A stretch of DNA of 64,000 nt from Agromyces humatus (GTDB taxonomy: Bacteria; Actinomycetota; Actinomycetes; Actinomycetales; Microbacteriaceae). The stretch is from the NCBI RefSeq assembly GCF_021228295.1, contig NZ_JAJQPD010000012.1, forward strand, positions 1 through 64,000, given 5' to 3'. Of this stretch, positions 8,267 to 17,792 are shown piece by piece (the stretch's first letter is position 1; each line of letters opens with the position of its first letter). The translations under genes and the position numbers were made by a program. The notes beneath the pieces were generated by a model. The model saw only the letters and a list, made by a program, of their open reading frames with translations. It searched no databases and was not told where the DNA came from.

Positions 8267-9141
8267 CGTCTGTCCGCATCGGCCGATCGTCGATCGGCCC
8301 GGGCCACCCGGTCTACGTGATCGGCGAGATCGGCCTCAACCACAACGGCGACGTCGAGATCGCCAAGCGGCTCATCGACGTGGCCGTCGAGGCGGGCGCC
8401 CAGGCCGTCAAGTTCCAGAAGCGCACGCCCGAGATCGCGACGCCCGAGCACATGCGCGACGTGCCTCGCGAGACGCCGTGGGGCACGATGACCTACCTCG
8501 AGTACCGTCACCGGGTCGAGTTCGGCGAGGCCGAATACCTCGAGATCGCCTCGTACGCGATGCGTGCGGGCATCGACTGGTTCGCGTCGCCGTGGGATGT
8601 CCCGTCGGTCGAGTTCCTCGAGGACCTCGACGTCGTCGCCTACAAGGTGGCTTCGGCGTCGCTGACCGACCTCGAGCTGCTCGACGCGATGGCCCGCACG
8701 GGCAAGCCGGTGATCCTCTCGACGGGCATGTCGACGATCGACGAGATCGACCGCGCCGTCGAGATGCTGGGCACCGACGAGCTCATCATGCTGCACGCCA
8801 CGTCGAGCTACCCGATGCCGGCCGAAGAGGCGAACCTGCGCATGATCGACACCCTGCGCCGACGCTACCCCGGCGTGCCGATCGGGTACTCGGGCCACGA
8901 GCGCGGCCTGCAGATCTCGCTCGCCGCCGTCACGCTCGGCGCGGTCGCCGTCGAGCGCCACATCACCCTCGACCGTGCGATGTGGGGCTCCGACCAGGCC
9001 GCCTCGCTCGAGCCGACCGGATTCGAGCACCTCGTGCGCGACATCCGCGTCATCGGCGACGCCATGGGCGACGGCGTGAAGCGCGTGTTCCCGGGCGAGG
9101 AGGCGCCGCGCGCGAAGCTGCGTCGGGTGCCCGCCCTGTGA
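8263..9141 (+). CDS. NeuB-family nonulosonic acid synthase
   Basis: 292 residues, matching the TIM-barrel domain of N-acetylneuraminate/legionaminate/Kdn synthases, which condense a hexose or its phosphate with phosphoenolpyruvate. Motifs are YVIGEIGLNHNGDVEIAK at the N end, AVKFQKRTPEIATPEHM, YKVASASLTDLELL, ILSTGMSTIDEI, LHATSSYPMP, and GYSGHERGLQISLAAVTLGA. The usual C-terminal SAF (antifreeze-like) domain is absent, so the protein is shorter than typical bacterial NeuB and resembles forms handling phosphorylated substrates. Four-base overlaps on both sides bind it into one translational unit with the synthetase and glycosyltransferase. Confidence 0.9.
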   Translation: MTSVRIGRSSIGPGHPVYVIGEIGLNHNGDVEIAKRLIDVAVEAGAQAVKFQKRTPEIATPEHMRDVPRETPWGTMTYLEYRHRVEFGEAEYLEIASYAMRAGIDWFASPWDVPSVEFLEDLDVVAYKVASASLTDLELLDAMARTGKPVILSTGMSTIDEIDRAVEMLGTDELIMLHATSSYPMPAEEANLRMIDTLRRRYPGVPIGYSGHERGLQISLAAVTLGAVAVERHITLDRAMWGSDQAASLEPTGFEHLVRDIRVIGDAMGDGVKRVFPGEEAPRAKLRRVPAL

Positions 9142-10484
9142 GGCCGAGGCTCCTCGTCCTCGCGGACTCCGATTCGTACGTCAAGTGGGGCGCGGCGTTC
9201 GCGTCGCGCCTCCCCGACGGATGGCGGGCCGAGCTCGTCATCCTCGCGACGCCCGTGGCGCCGAGTGAGCGGCAGCTGCGCGCGGCCCTGGCCGGGTCGG
9301 TGTTCGACGTCCCCGACGTCACCTTCGTCGAATTGCACGAGCTCGAGCAGCATCTCGCGGCACGTCGCCCCGACGTCGTGCTGCTCGCGATGCGCGGCCC
9401 GCTCGTGCGGGTCATCACGCCGATCGTCGGCCGTGCCCCCGACCGCCCGGTGCTCGTGAGCGGATTCCCCGGCCTCACGATCCCCGCCGAGCCGAAAGCG
9501 ATCATTTACCGCGAGCAGGTCGACCTCATCGTGCTGGCGAGCCGACGCGAGGTGCGCGAGTTCCGCGCGAACGCCGAACGGCTCGGCATCCCGGTCGGGT
9601 TGGGGCTCACGACGCTGCCGTTCCTGACCGACACGAGCCGAGCGGATGTCCCTGCCGCCGGTGCCGTGGCGGCTTCGGCGCCAGAGCGCACCGATCTCGT
9701 GTTCGCCGCCCAGGCGAAGGTGCCCCCCGTCCGCGAGGACCGCGTTCGACTCCTCGGCTGGCTCGTCGATGCCGCACGTCGTCGCCCGTCGCGACGCGTG
9801 GTCGTGAAGGTGCGCGCTCGCCGGGGCGAGGCGCAGACGCACGAGGAGGCCTACGACTTCGGTGAGCTCCTCGACGATCCCGATGTGCGCGAAGAGCTCG
9901 GCGGCAGCCTGCCGCCCAACCTCGTCGTCGAGGACGGCCCGATGGCCGAGCACCTCGAACGTGCCGCGGCGCTCGTCACCGTGAGTTCGACCGCGGTGCT
10001 CGAGGCGGTCGCGGCCGGGGTTCCCGCGGTGGTCATCGACGAGTTCGGCGTTTCGCCGAAGCTCATCAACACGGTGTTCGAGGGCAGCGGCCTCTTCGCC
10101 GGCGCCGAGGCGATCGCCGGGTGGGATCCGAGGTACCCGAGCGCCGAATGGCTCGACGACAACTACTTCCACGGGCGCGAGCACGACGACTGGCCGGCAC
10201 GCGTCGGCGAGCTGCTCGAGCGCCGGGCTGCGGCGCCGCTGCCCCTGCGCGATCGCCGATACAACCTCACAGGCGGCCCGTTGCGTCGGGCGTTCGAGCG
10301 CAAGCGCATGCTCGGCGAGTTCGATCGCTCGCTTGCGGGCTCCGTCTCGGTCGTGTTCGCGCTGCCGTCGCGGTGGGTCGTACGCCGGGCGCGCCAGGTG
10401 CGCCGCCGTCTCGCGGGCGAGCCCGCGACGCCGCAGCTCGGGGCGCGCGAGGTGCGCGCACCGCAACTCGTCGACGCGGCCTGA
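9138..10484 (+). CDS. Putative glycosyltransferase (DUF6716-like) of the nonulosonic acid cluster
   Basis: 448 residues with no signal peptide. The first half has an alternating beta-alpha pattern (LLVLADSDSYVKWGAAFA, PDVVLLAMRGPLVRVI, PVLVSGFPGLTIP). The second half has LVFAAQAK, VVVKVRARRGE, and VTVSSTAVLEAVAAGVPAVVIDEFG, the donor-site loop seen in GT-B enzymes that use activated acidic sugars. It is expected to add the CMP-activated sugar to a wall polymer or glycan. GTG at 9138 overlaps the synthase stop (GTGA). The family name is recalled and was not searched; function is inferred from the neighbours. Confidence 0.7.
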   Translation: MRPRLLVLADSDSYVKWGAAFASRLPDGWRAELVILATPVAPSERQLRAALAGSVFDVPDVTFVELHELEQHLAARRPDVVLLAMRGPLVRVITPIVGRAPDRPVLVSGFPGLTIPAEPKAIIYREQVDLIVLASRREVREFRANAERLGIPVGLGLTTLPFLTDTSRADVPAAGAVAASAPERTDLVFAAQAKVPPVREDRVRLLGWLVDAARRRPSRRVVVKVRARRGEAQTHEEAYDFGELLDDPDVREELGGSLPPNLVVEDGPMAEHLERAAALVTVSSTAVLEAVAAGVPAVVIDEFGVSPKLINTVFEGSGLFAGAEAIAGWDPRYPSAEWLDDNYFHGREHDDWPARVGELLERRAAAPLPLRDRRYNLTGGPLRRAFERKRMLGEFDRSLAGSVSVVFALPSRWVVRRARQVRRRLAGEPATPQLGAREVRAPQLVDAA

Positions 10485-10512
10485 GTGTTCGGCAGCGTGC
10501 GGCGATCGGCGC

Positions 10513-11049
10513 TCAGACGACCGGAGCGGTGTGCTCCTCGACGTGTCGCAGGTAGGCGTCGGCGTTGCGGCGGATGCCCTCGCGCTCGGCGTCGGTGAGT
10601 TCACGGCGCACCTTCGCGGGCACGCCCGCGACGAGCGAGCCGGGCGGAACGACGGTGCCCTCGAGCACGACGGCGCCGGCGGCGACGAGCGAGCCCGCCC
10701 CGATGACGGCCCCGTTCAGCACGGTGGCGCCCATGCCGACGAGCGAATCGTCGTCGACGGTGCATCCGTGCAGCACGGCGCCGTGCCCGACCGACACGTT
10801 GCGTCCGACGGTGAGCGGGTAGCCCGCGTCGACATGGCAGACCACCGTGTCCTGCAGGTTCGACCCCTCGCCGAGCACGATCGGCTCGGCCTCGGCACGC
10901 AGCACGGCGTTGTACCAGACGCTCGACCGGGCCTCGAGGCGCACGTTTCCGACGATGACGGCGCCGGCCGCGACGAAGGCCGAGTCGGCGAGCACGGGGG
11001 CATCGACGCCCGCCAGGGTGAGGATGCGGGCGGAGGGGTCTGCTGGCAT
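10513..11049 (-). CDS. Gamma-carbonic-anhydrase-like hexapeptide-repeat protein
   Basis: 178 residues forming a left-handed beta helix: repeated hexapeptides such as AGAVIVGNVRLEARSSVW, VSVGHGAVLHGCTVDDDSLV and GAVIGAGSLVAAGAVVLEG. His residues in VVCHVDAG and VGHGAVLHGC match the zinc-binding positions of YrdA/CaiE-type gamma-carbonic anhydrases. A tail of basic and charged helix follows. Whether it hydrates CO2 or acylates a substrate cannot be decided. It starts ten bases after the permease stop and is probably co-transcribed with it. Confidence 0.85.
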   Translation of the reverse strand: MPADPSARILTLAGVDAPVLADSAFVAAGAVIVGNVRLEARSSVWYNAVLRAEAEPIVLGEGSNLQDTVVCHVDAGYPLTVGRNVSVGHGAVLHGCTVDDDSLVGMGATVLNGAVIGAGSLVAAGAVVLEGTVVPPGSLVAGVPAKVRRELTDAEREGIRRNADAYLRHVEEHTAPVV

Positions 11050-11058
11050 GCGGCCAGC

Positions 11059-12369
11059 CTAGCGGCGGCGCCGGCGCCGAACGCCTCCGACGATGAGGCG
11101 GCCGAGCACACCGACGGCGAACACGGCGAGCCCGATGCCGATCGAGACGGGCGGCAGGGTGGCGACGAGCACGAGGCATCCGATCGCGCCGGCGGCCGAC
11201 AGCGTGCGGGGCACGCGCCGCTCGACGGCGGGCTGCGTGATCGCGGAGAGGTTGGCGACGAGGTAGTAGCAGAGCACGCCGAACGAGCTGAAGCCGATCG
11301 CCTCGCGCAGGTCGACGGCGAGCACGAGCACGAGGATCGCGGCGCCGGTCACGAGCTCCGCGACGAACGGCGTCGCGGTTCGCGGATGCACCGCGGCGAG
11401 GCGGCCCGGCAGTTCGCGGTCGCGCGCCATGGCGAGTTCGGTGCGGGCGATGCCGGCGATGAGCACGAGCAGCGAGCCGAGCGCGGCGACTCCGGCCGCG
11501 ACGCGTACGACGGGCTCGGCCCAGCTCCACCCCGCTGCCGCGACGACGTCGACGAGAGGTGCGGCCGATCCCGCGAGCAGCCGCGGGCCGAGCGACGCGA
11601 GGGCGGCAGAGCCGACCGCGAGGTAGACCGTGATGACGACCCCGAACGCGATGCCGATCGCCCTGGGGATGGTGCGGGAGGGTTCGCGCACCTCCTCACC
11701 GAGCGTCGCGATGCGCGCATAGCCTGCGAAGGCGAAGAACATGAGCGCGGCCGCCTGCAGGATGCCGTATGGACCGCCGGTGATCGGCGGCAGCGGGTCG
11801 GGAAGTCCGGGCGGTCGAGTCTCGACGAACGCGACGGTGCCGCCCTGGTTCGCGCTCGCGGCCACGAAGCCCGCGATGACGACCATGAGGAGCACGGCGA
11901 GCACCACGGCGACGATCACGGCGCCCACCCGCGCGGTTCGGGTGACGCCCAGCAGGTTCACGCCGACGAGCACCACGACCGCTGCGACCGCGACCGGGCG
12001 CTGCCACGCGGCGGGCACGAGGTAGGCGGCGGCGGTGAGCGCCATGGCCGCGCAGCTCGCGGTCTTGCCGACCACGAACCCCCAGCCCGCGAGGAACCCG
12101 GGCCACTCGCCCAGGCGCTCGCGTCCGTAGCGGTAGGCGCCGCCCGACTCGGGGTAGCGCACGGCGAGCTGGGCGGTCGACGCGGCGTTCGCGAGCGCGA
12201 CGAACGCGGCGATCGCGAGGCCGACGATGAGCCCCGCGCCCGCAGCCTGTGCGGCCGGCGCCCAGACGGCGAAGACGCCCGCGCCGATCATCGCCGCGAG
12301 ACCGATCGCGACGGCGTCGCCGAGCCCGAGTCGGCGGGCGAGGCGGTCGTGTGGTTCGGCGGCGGTCAC
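11059..12369 (-). CDS. APC-superfamily amino acid permease
   Basis: About 436 residues with 11-12 predicted membrane helices. The N-terminal signature LGLGDAVAIGLAAMIGAGVF is the helix-1 substrate-binding break of amino acid-polyamine-organocation carriers. YPESGGAYRYGRERLGEW and FFAFAGYARIATLGEEVREP are further family landmarks. It should import an amino acid or amine by proton symport or exchange; specificity is unclear. Start GTG at 12369 is preceded by AAGGTG at six-base spacing; GTG at 12378 is possible. It is divergent from ybaK and followed by the hexapeptide-repeat gene. Confidence 0.88.
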   Translation of the reverse strand: MTAAEPHDRLARRLGLGDAVAIGLAAMIGAGVFAVWAPAAQAAGAGLIVGLAIAAFVALANAASTAQLAVRYPESGGAYRYGRERLGEWPGFLAGWGFVVGKTASCAAMALTAAAYLVPAAWQRPVAVAAVVVLVGVNLLGVTRTARVGAVIVAVVLAVLLMVVIAGFVAASANQGGTVAFVETRPPGLPDPLPPITGGPYGILQAAALMFFAFAGYARIATLGEEVREPSRTIPRAIGIAFGVVITVYLAVGSAALASLGPRLLAGSAAPLVDVVAAAGWSWAEPVVRVAAGVAALGSLLVLIAGIARTELAMARDRELPGRLAAVHPRTATPFVAELVTGAAILVLVLAVDLREAIGFSSFGVLCYYLVANLSAITQPAVERRVPRTLSAAGAIGCLVLVATLPPVSIGIGLAVFAVGVLGRLIVGGVRRRRRR

Positions 12370-12413
12370 GACCGGCACCTTAGCCGACGCCGGTGGCGGG
12401 CCGGGGTCGATCG

Positions 12414-12419
12414 TAGGAT
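12414..12419 (+). promoter_or_regulatory. -10 box of a leaderless ybaK mRNA
   Basis: TAGGAT fits the actinobacterial TANNNT -10 and lies six bases before the ATG at 12426. No ribosome site is present, so translation would start on a leaderless transcript. Confidence 0.6.
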
Positions 12420-12425
12420 CGACGC

Positions 12426-12920
12426 ATGACCGATCCCTCGCACCCAGCCGTCGACCGCGTCGCCGAAGCCCTCGCCCGGCACGGCCTGAGCCCCGAGATC
12501 GTGTGGTTCGACGACGCCGTGACCACCGCACCGCTCGCGGCTGCGGCGCTCGGCATCGAGGTCGGTCAGATCGCCAACTCGCTCGTGTTCACGCTCGACG
12601 ACGAGCCGATCCTCGTGCTCACCTCGGGTGCGCATCGCGTCGACACCGAGTGGCTCGGCGCACAGCTCGGCGGTGTCATCGGTCGTGCCTCGAAGGACAC
12701 GGTGAAGCACGCGACCGGACAGGTGATCGGCGGTGTCGCTCCCGTCGGCCACCCGGCCCCCGTTCGCACCATCGTCGATACCGACCTCGCGCAATACCCC
12801 GTGGTCTGGGCCGCCGCGGGCCATGCGAAGACGGTGTTCCCCACCACGTTCGACGAGCTCGTGCGCATCACGGGCGGCGTGCCCCGTGCGGTCGAGCCGT
12901 CGCTCGGGGCATCCGCGTGA
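12426..12920 (+). CDS. YbaK/EbsC-family aminoacyl-tRNA deacylase
   Basis: 164 residues with the YbaK/ProX fold. Motifs are AALGIEVGQIANSLVF, LTSGAHRVDTEWL, the lysine-containing ASKDTVKHATGQVIGGVAPVG, and FPTTFDELVRITGG. In this family the conserved Lys and the GXXXP-like loop hydrolyse mischarged Cys- or Ala-tRNA(Pro). Length is normal. The GTGA overlap with the next gene suggests coupled translation with the acetyltransferase. Confidence 0.9.
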   Translation: MTDPSHPAVDRVAEALARHGLSPEIVWFDDAVTTAPLAAAALGIEVGQIANSLVFTLDDEPILVLTSGAHRVDTEWLGAQLGGVIGRASKDTVKHATGQVIGGVAPVGHPAPVRTIVDTDLAQYPVVWAAAGHAKTVFPTTFDELVRITGGVPRAVEPSLGASA

Positions 12921-13489
12921 CCTCGGACCGCGTCGCATGGCCGCGCACCGCCGGTCCGCTCGTGCTCCGTCAGCCCACGAGCGACGACCTCGACCAGGTG
13001 CTCGCGTGGCGGAACGACCCCGACGTGGTGCGGTGGCTGCTGCGCACGACGGTCGACCCCGAGAAGTTCCGCACGGCGTGGTTCGACAGCATCGACGACC
13101 CCGACCAGCACACCGCGGTCGCCGTGCTCGACGGGATCGTCGTCGGAACCGGATCGCTCGACGTGCGCGACGGCATCGGCCAGTTCGACGGAGATGTCTG
13201 GCGCGGGGCCGAGGGGCTGCTCGGCTACCTCATCGACCCGGCGCACGCGGGTCGCGGATATGCGACCGCGGTCACGCGCGCCCTGCTCGAGATCGCGTTC
13301 GCCGACCTCGGCCTGCGCAGGGTCACGGCCGAGTGCTTCGCCGACAACGTCGCCTCGTGGCGGGTCATGGAGAAGGTGGGGATGCGTCGCGAGCAGCACG
13401 GGGTGCGCGACTCGTGGCATGCCGAGCTCGGCTGGGTCGACGGCTACACCTACGCGATCCTCGCCGAGGAGTTCGCACCGGCGCCCTGA
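12917..13489 (+). CDS. GNAT-family N-acetyltransferase
   Basis: 190 residues. RimJ/RimL-like GNAT fold: LVLRQPTSDDLDQVLAWRNDPDVVRW at the N end, then LGYLIDPAHAGRGYATAVTRALLEIAF, which holds the acetyl-CoA pyrophosphate loop (G-R-G-Y-A-T). NVASWRVMEKVGMRREQHG is the usual C-terminal motif. The acceptor may be an amino group on a protein, antibiotic or nucleotide sugar. The GTG start overlaps the ybaK stop by four bases. Confidence 0.9.
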   Translation: MTSDRVAWPRTAGPLVLRQPTSDDLDQVLAWRNDPDVVRWLLRTTVDPEKFRTAWFDSIDDPDQHTAVAVLDGIVVGTGSLDVRDGIGQFDGDVWRGAEGLLGYLIDPAHAGRGYATAVTRALLEIAFADLGLRRVTAECFADNVASWRVMEKVGMRREQHGVRDSWHAELGWVDGYTYAILAEEFAPAP

Positions 13490-13522
13490 TCCGGCGCCGT
13501 GCGATGACCTCGCTGCCGCGCT

Positions 13523-14682
<1,160 letters not shown>

Positions 14683-14686
<4 letters not shown>

Positions 14687-15840
14687 ACCCGTGCCTTCCC
14701 GATCGCGGCGCGCAGCGCCTCGGCCTGTGCTTCGGGGGCGACGTCCCCGATCCATGCTCCCATCGCGGCCTCCGAGCCGGCGAGGAACTTCAGCTTGTCG
14801 GCCGCGCGACGAGGACTCGTCAGTGCCAGCATGAGCCGCACCTCGTCGCGCCGCTCGCGCACCGGCGCCTGGTGCCACGCGGCGATGTACGGCGTGGGGG
14901 TGTCGTAGAGCAGGTCGATGCCGCGCAACAGCTTCAGGTAGAGCGACGCGAGTTCATCGCGTTCGGCGAGCGTCGTGGCGGCGAGGTCGGGCACGTGCCG
15001 GTGGGGGAGCAGGTGCACTTCGATGGGCCAGCGTGCTGCGAACGGCACGAACGCCGTCCAGTGCTCGCCGGTGAGCAGCATCCGAGGGCCGCTGCGCTCG
15101 CGCTCGACGAGGTCGGCGAAGAGGCCGGGACCGTAGGCGTCGATCGACGCGAGCAGCCGCTCGGTGCGCGGCGTCACGTAGGGGTAGGCGTAGATCTGGC
15201 CGTGCGGGTGGCCGAGGGTCACGCCGATCTCGCGTCCGCGGTTCTCGAACGGGAACACCTGCTCGACGCCGGGCAGCGCCGACAGGGCGGCCGTGCGCTG
15301 CGCCCACGCCTCGATCACGGTGCGCGCCCGCGAGAGGGTCTGCGTGCCGAACGAGCCCTCGTGCTCTGGGCTGAAGCACACGACCTCGCAGCGGCCGACC
15401 GAAGTATGGGTGCGTTCGAGCCCCACCTCGCGCAGCGACGCGAGTGCGCTCGGCGCTCCCGGTTCAGCCAGCGAGGGCCCGAACGACGGTGACCGGTTCT
15501 CGAAGACGGCGACGTCGTAGTGGTCGGGGATCTCGGACGGGTTGTCGGGCGTCTGCGGTGCGAGCGGGTCGAGGTTCGCGGGCGGCAGCATCACGCGGTT
15601 CTGCCGCGCGGCGGCGATCGAGACCCACTCGCCCGTCAACGAGTCCTGCCGCATCTCGGCGGTCGGAGGACGGGGATCGAGCGTTCGCGCGTCGATCGCG
15701 CGCTCGCCGGTGAGCCGGGTGTCGGCGTCGTCGAAGTAGATGAGCTCGCGCCCGTCGGCGAGGGTCGTCGGGCGCACCGCGATGCGCGGGTCGATTTCGA
15801 GCGCGGATGCCGCGGCTACGGACTCGGTCGTGTCGTTCAC
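14683..15840 (-). CDS. galT: Galactose-1-phosphate uridylyltransferase
   Basis: About 385 residues. It swaps UMP between UDP-glucose and galactose-1-phosphate. The catalytic HPHGQIYAYP (His-x-His) and a late HLLPHRHVPD motif are clear, as are FENRGREIGVTLG and an N-terminal SLTGEWVSIAAARQNR block. Start GTG at 15840 is preferred; GTG at 15849 is possible and neither has a strong ribosome site. The promoter region upstream holds twin operators shared with the divergent DeoR regulator. No galE is seen in this window. Confidence 0.95.
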
Positions 15841-15859
15841 GTCGCACACGATACGCGAC

Positions 15860-15895
15860 TTTCGTTTTGCAAACAAGCTGGTTTCGTATTGCAAA
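15860..15895. promoter_or_regulatory. Twin direct-repeat operators between galT and the DeoR regulator
   Basis: TTTCGTTTTGCAAA (15860-15873) and TTTCGTATTGCAAA (15882-15895) differ at one base and are 22 bp apart, two helical turns, so a protein would meet both on one DNA face. This AT-rich spot stands out from its GC-rich surroundings. Its place in the divergent gap strongly suggests it is the operator of the adjacent DeoR-type repressor, released by a galactose phosphate. The ligand is inferred. Confidence 0.7.
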
Positions 15896-15923
15896 GATCG
15901 AGCCCAGGAGCGATCATGGCGAT

Positions 15924-16745
15924 ATGACCGACCTCGAGCCGACGACCCCGCAGCACGACGCACCGCGACGGCGCGAGCTCGCCCTCGCGCTCGTCGCCGA
16001 ACGCGGGTTCGTGCGGGTGACCGAGTTGAGCCGCGCCTTCGGCGTGACCACCGTCACGGCACGCGCCGACCTCGACGCGCTCGAACGCCAGGGCGCCATC
16101 CGCCGGGTCCACGGCGGCGCGGTGCCCGCGACATCCGCCATCGGCGCCGACCGGCCCGAGCGGGAGCCGAGCTTCGAGGAGGCGCTCGAGGCATCGGTCG
16201 AACCGAAGCGGCGCATCGGCGAGCACGTCGCCTCCCTCGTCAAGAGCGGTCAGAGCCTGATCCTCGACGTGGGCACGACCACACTTCAGGTCGCCCGGGC
16301 GCTGCGGCGTCGCGCCGACCTCGCCGATGTCGTGATCTTCACGAACGGACTGTCGATCGCCCTCGAGCTCGAGCCGGAGATCCCGCGCTTCCAGGTCGTC
16401 GTCACGGGCGGCACCCTGCGTCCGCGCCAGCACTCGCTCGTCGACCCGCTCGCCGCGTCGATGCTCCGCGACGTGCATGTCGACCTCGCGGTCATCGGCG
16501 CCAACGGCGTCGATCCCGTGCACGGGGTGACCAACGCGAACCTGCCCGAAGCCGCCGTGAAGTCGCTCATGCTGGCGCGCGCCGCGCGGGCTGTCGTCGT
16601 CGCCGACGGCACGAAGATCGGCGAGGTGCACCTCGGCCGGGTCGCCTCGGTCGACGCCTTCGATGCGCTCGTGACCGATGCCTCGGCGCCGAGGGCGATC
16701 GTCGCCGAGCTGGAGGACGTCGGGCTCGCGGTGACGTGCGCCTGA
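15924..16745 (+). CDS. DeoR/GlpR-family repressor, probable gal regulator
   Basis: 273 residues. An N-terminal winged helix (about 15-70) reads RRRELALALVAERGFVRV, TTVTARADLDALERQGAIRRVHGGAV, the DeoR family signature. The C-terminal sugar-phosphate sensor has ILDVGTTTLQVARAL, VVTGGTLRPRQHSLV and VVVADGTKIGEVHLGRVA. Such repressors usually leave DNA on binding a phosphorylated sugar. Divergent to galT-galK and followed by galM, it most likely controls galactose use through the twin operators upstream. Confidence 0.9.
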   Translation: MTDLEPTTPQHDAPRRRELALALVAERGFVRVTELSRAFGVTTVTARADLDALERQGAIRRVHGGAVPATSAIGADRPEREPSFEEALEASVEPKRRIGEHVASLVKSGQSLILDVGTTTLQVARALRRRADLADVVIFTNGLSIALELEPEIPRFQVVVTGGTLRPRQHSLVDPLAASMLRDVHVDLAVIGANGVDPVHGVTNANLPEAAVKSLMLARAARAVVVADGTKIGEVHLGRVASVDAFDALVTDASAPRAIVAELEDVGLAVTCA

Positions 16746-16762
16746 GACCCTAGAGTGGAGGG

Positions 16763-17695
16763 ATGAGCGCACCCACGGGCGAGCAGTTCGTCCTCGAGAC
16801 GTCGACCGCGAGCGGAGATGTCCAGGCGACCATCACCGCCGTCGCGGCCGGCATCCGCACCCTCAGCATCAACGGCATCGACCTCGTGCCGCCGTACGGC
16901 GAAGACCAGTCGCCGCCGTCGGGCGCCGGCATCGTGCTCGTGCCGTGGCCCAATCGCATCCGCGACGGCCGGTGGAGCCACGACGGCGTCGACCACCAGC
17001 TCGCCATCACCGAGCCGAAGTACCAGAACGCCATCCATGGCCTGCTGCGCTACACGGAGTACACCGCGATCTCGCGCGAGCGCGACTCGGTGACCCTCTC
17101 GGCGCGCATCTATCCCCAGCTCGGCTATCCGTTCCTGCTCGGCACCGCCGTGCACTACGAACTCGTCGCCGACGGGCTGCGCGTCACGCACTTCGTCGAG
17201 AACCTCGGGGCCGACCCGGCCCCCGTCGCGATCGGCACGCACCCCTTCCTGAAGATCGGCGGCGTTCCCACTGCAGATCTCAACCTGCGCCTCGACGCGG
17301 CGAGCCACATCGAGGTCGACGACCGGCTGCTGCCGACCGGCGAGGTTCCCGTCGACGGCACCGAGTGGGACTTCCGCGAGGGTCGCCGCGTGGGCGATGT
17401 CTCGCTCGACGACGCCTTCGGCGAGCTCTCGGGCGACGATGGCCGGGTCGAGCACACGCTCACGGCGCCCGACGGGCGCAGCGTCTCGGTCTGGGCCGAC
17501 GACGAATTCGGCTACGTGCAGGTGTACACCACTCGGTCGTTCCCCGGCGAAGACGGCGACGTCGCGATCGCGATCGAGCCGATGACGGCTCCGGCCGAGG
17601 CGTTCAACTCCGAGCGCGGGCTTCGCTGGCTCGACCCGGGCGAGGAGTGGGAGCTGAGCTGGGGCATCCGCTTCGAGGGATTCAGCGCCGACTGA
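16763..17695 (+). CDS. galM: Aldose 1-epimerase
   Basis: 310 residues. A mutarotase of the galactose-binding fold that converts beta- to alpha-galactose for GalK. Visible are VPWPNRIRDGRW, the catalytic His region NAIHGLLRYTEY, IGTHPFLKIGGVP with the second active-site His, and FGYVQVYTTRSFPGE followed by AIEPMTAPAEAFNS. The general base is likely the Glu in IEPMTAP. A -10 box TAGAGT (16751-16756) lies six bases before the ATG; GGAGGG also lies just upstream. It is 17 bp behind the DeoR gene but appears to have its own promoter. Confidence 0.92.
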   Translation: MSAPTGEQFVLETSTASGDVQATITAVAAGIRTLSINGIDLVPPYGEDQSPPSGAGIVLVPWPNRIRDGRWSHDGVDHQLAITEPKYQNAIHGLLRYTEYTAISRERDSVTLSARIYPQLGYPFLLGTAVHYELVADGLRVTHFVENLGADPAPVAIGTHPFLKIGGVPTADLNLRLDAASHIEVDDRLLPTGEVPVDGTEWDFREGRRVGDVSLDDAFGELSGDDGRVEHTLTAPDGRSVSVWADDEFGYVQVYTTRSFPGEDGDVAIAIEPMTAPAEAFNSERGLRWLDPGEEWELSWGIRFEGFSAD

Positions 17696-17702
17696 CGCTT
17701 CC

Positions 17703-17790
17703 GTGGTCGCGGAGCGACGAAGGAGCGTGTCGAGACCGGATGGCAGGGGGTCTCGATACGGGTCGTTGGCGCTCCGTACTCGATCACCGG
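17703..17790. repeat. Imperfect intergenic palindrome (REP-like)
   Basis: GTGTCGAGACC (17727-17737) and GGTCTCGATAC (17749-17759) form the inner arms with one mismatch, and CGGAGCG (17710-17716) pairs with CGCTCCG (17770-17776). It lies between convergent galM and the MarP gene. A related fragment, GGTCTCGAT..CTCGACC, occurs at 31097-31128 between pabC and pstB. It may act as a bidirectional terminator or be a short dispersed repeat. Confidence 0.6.
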
Positions 17791-17792
17791 TC

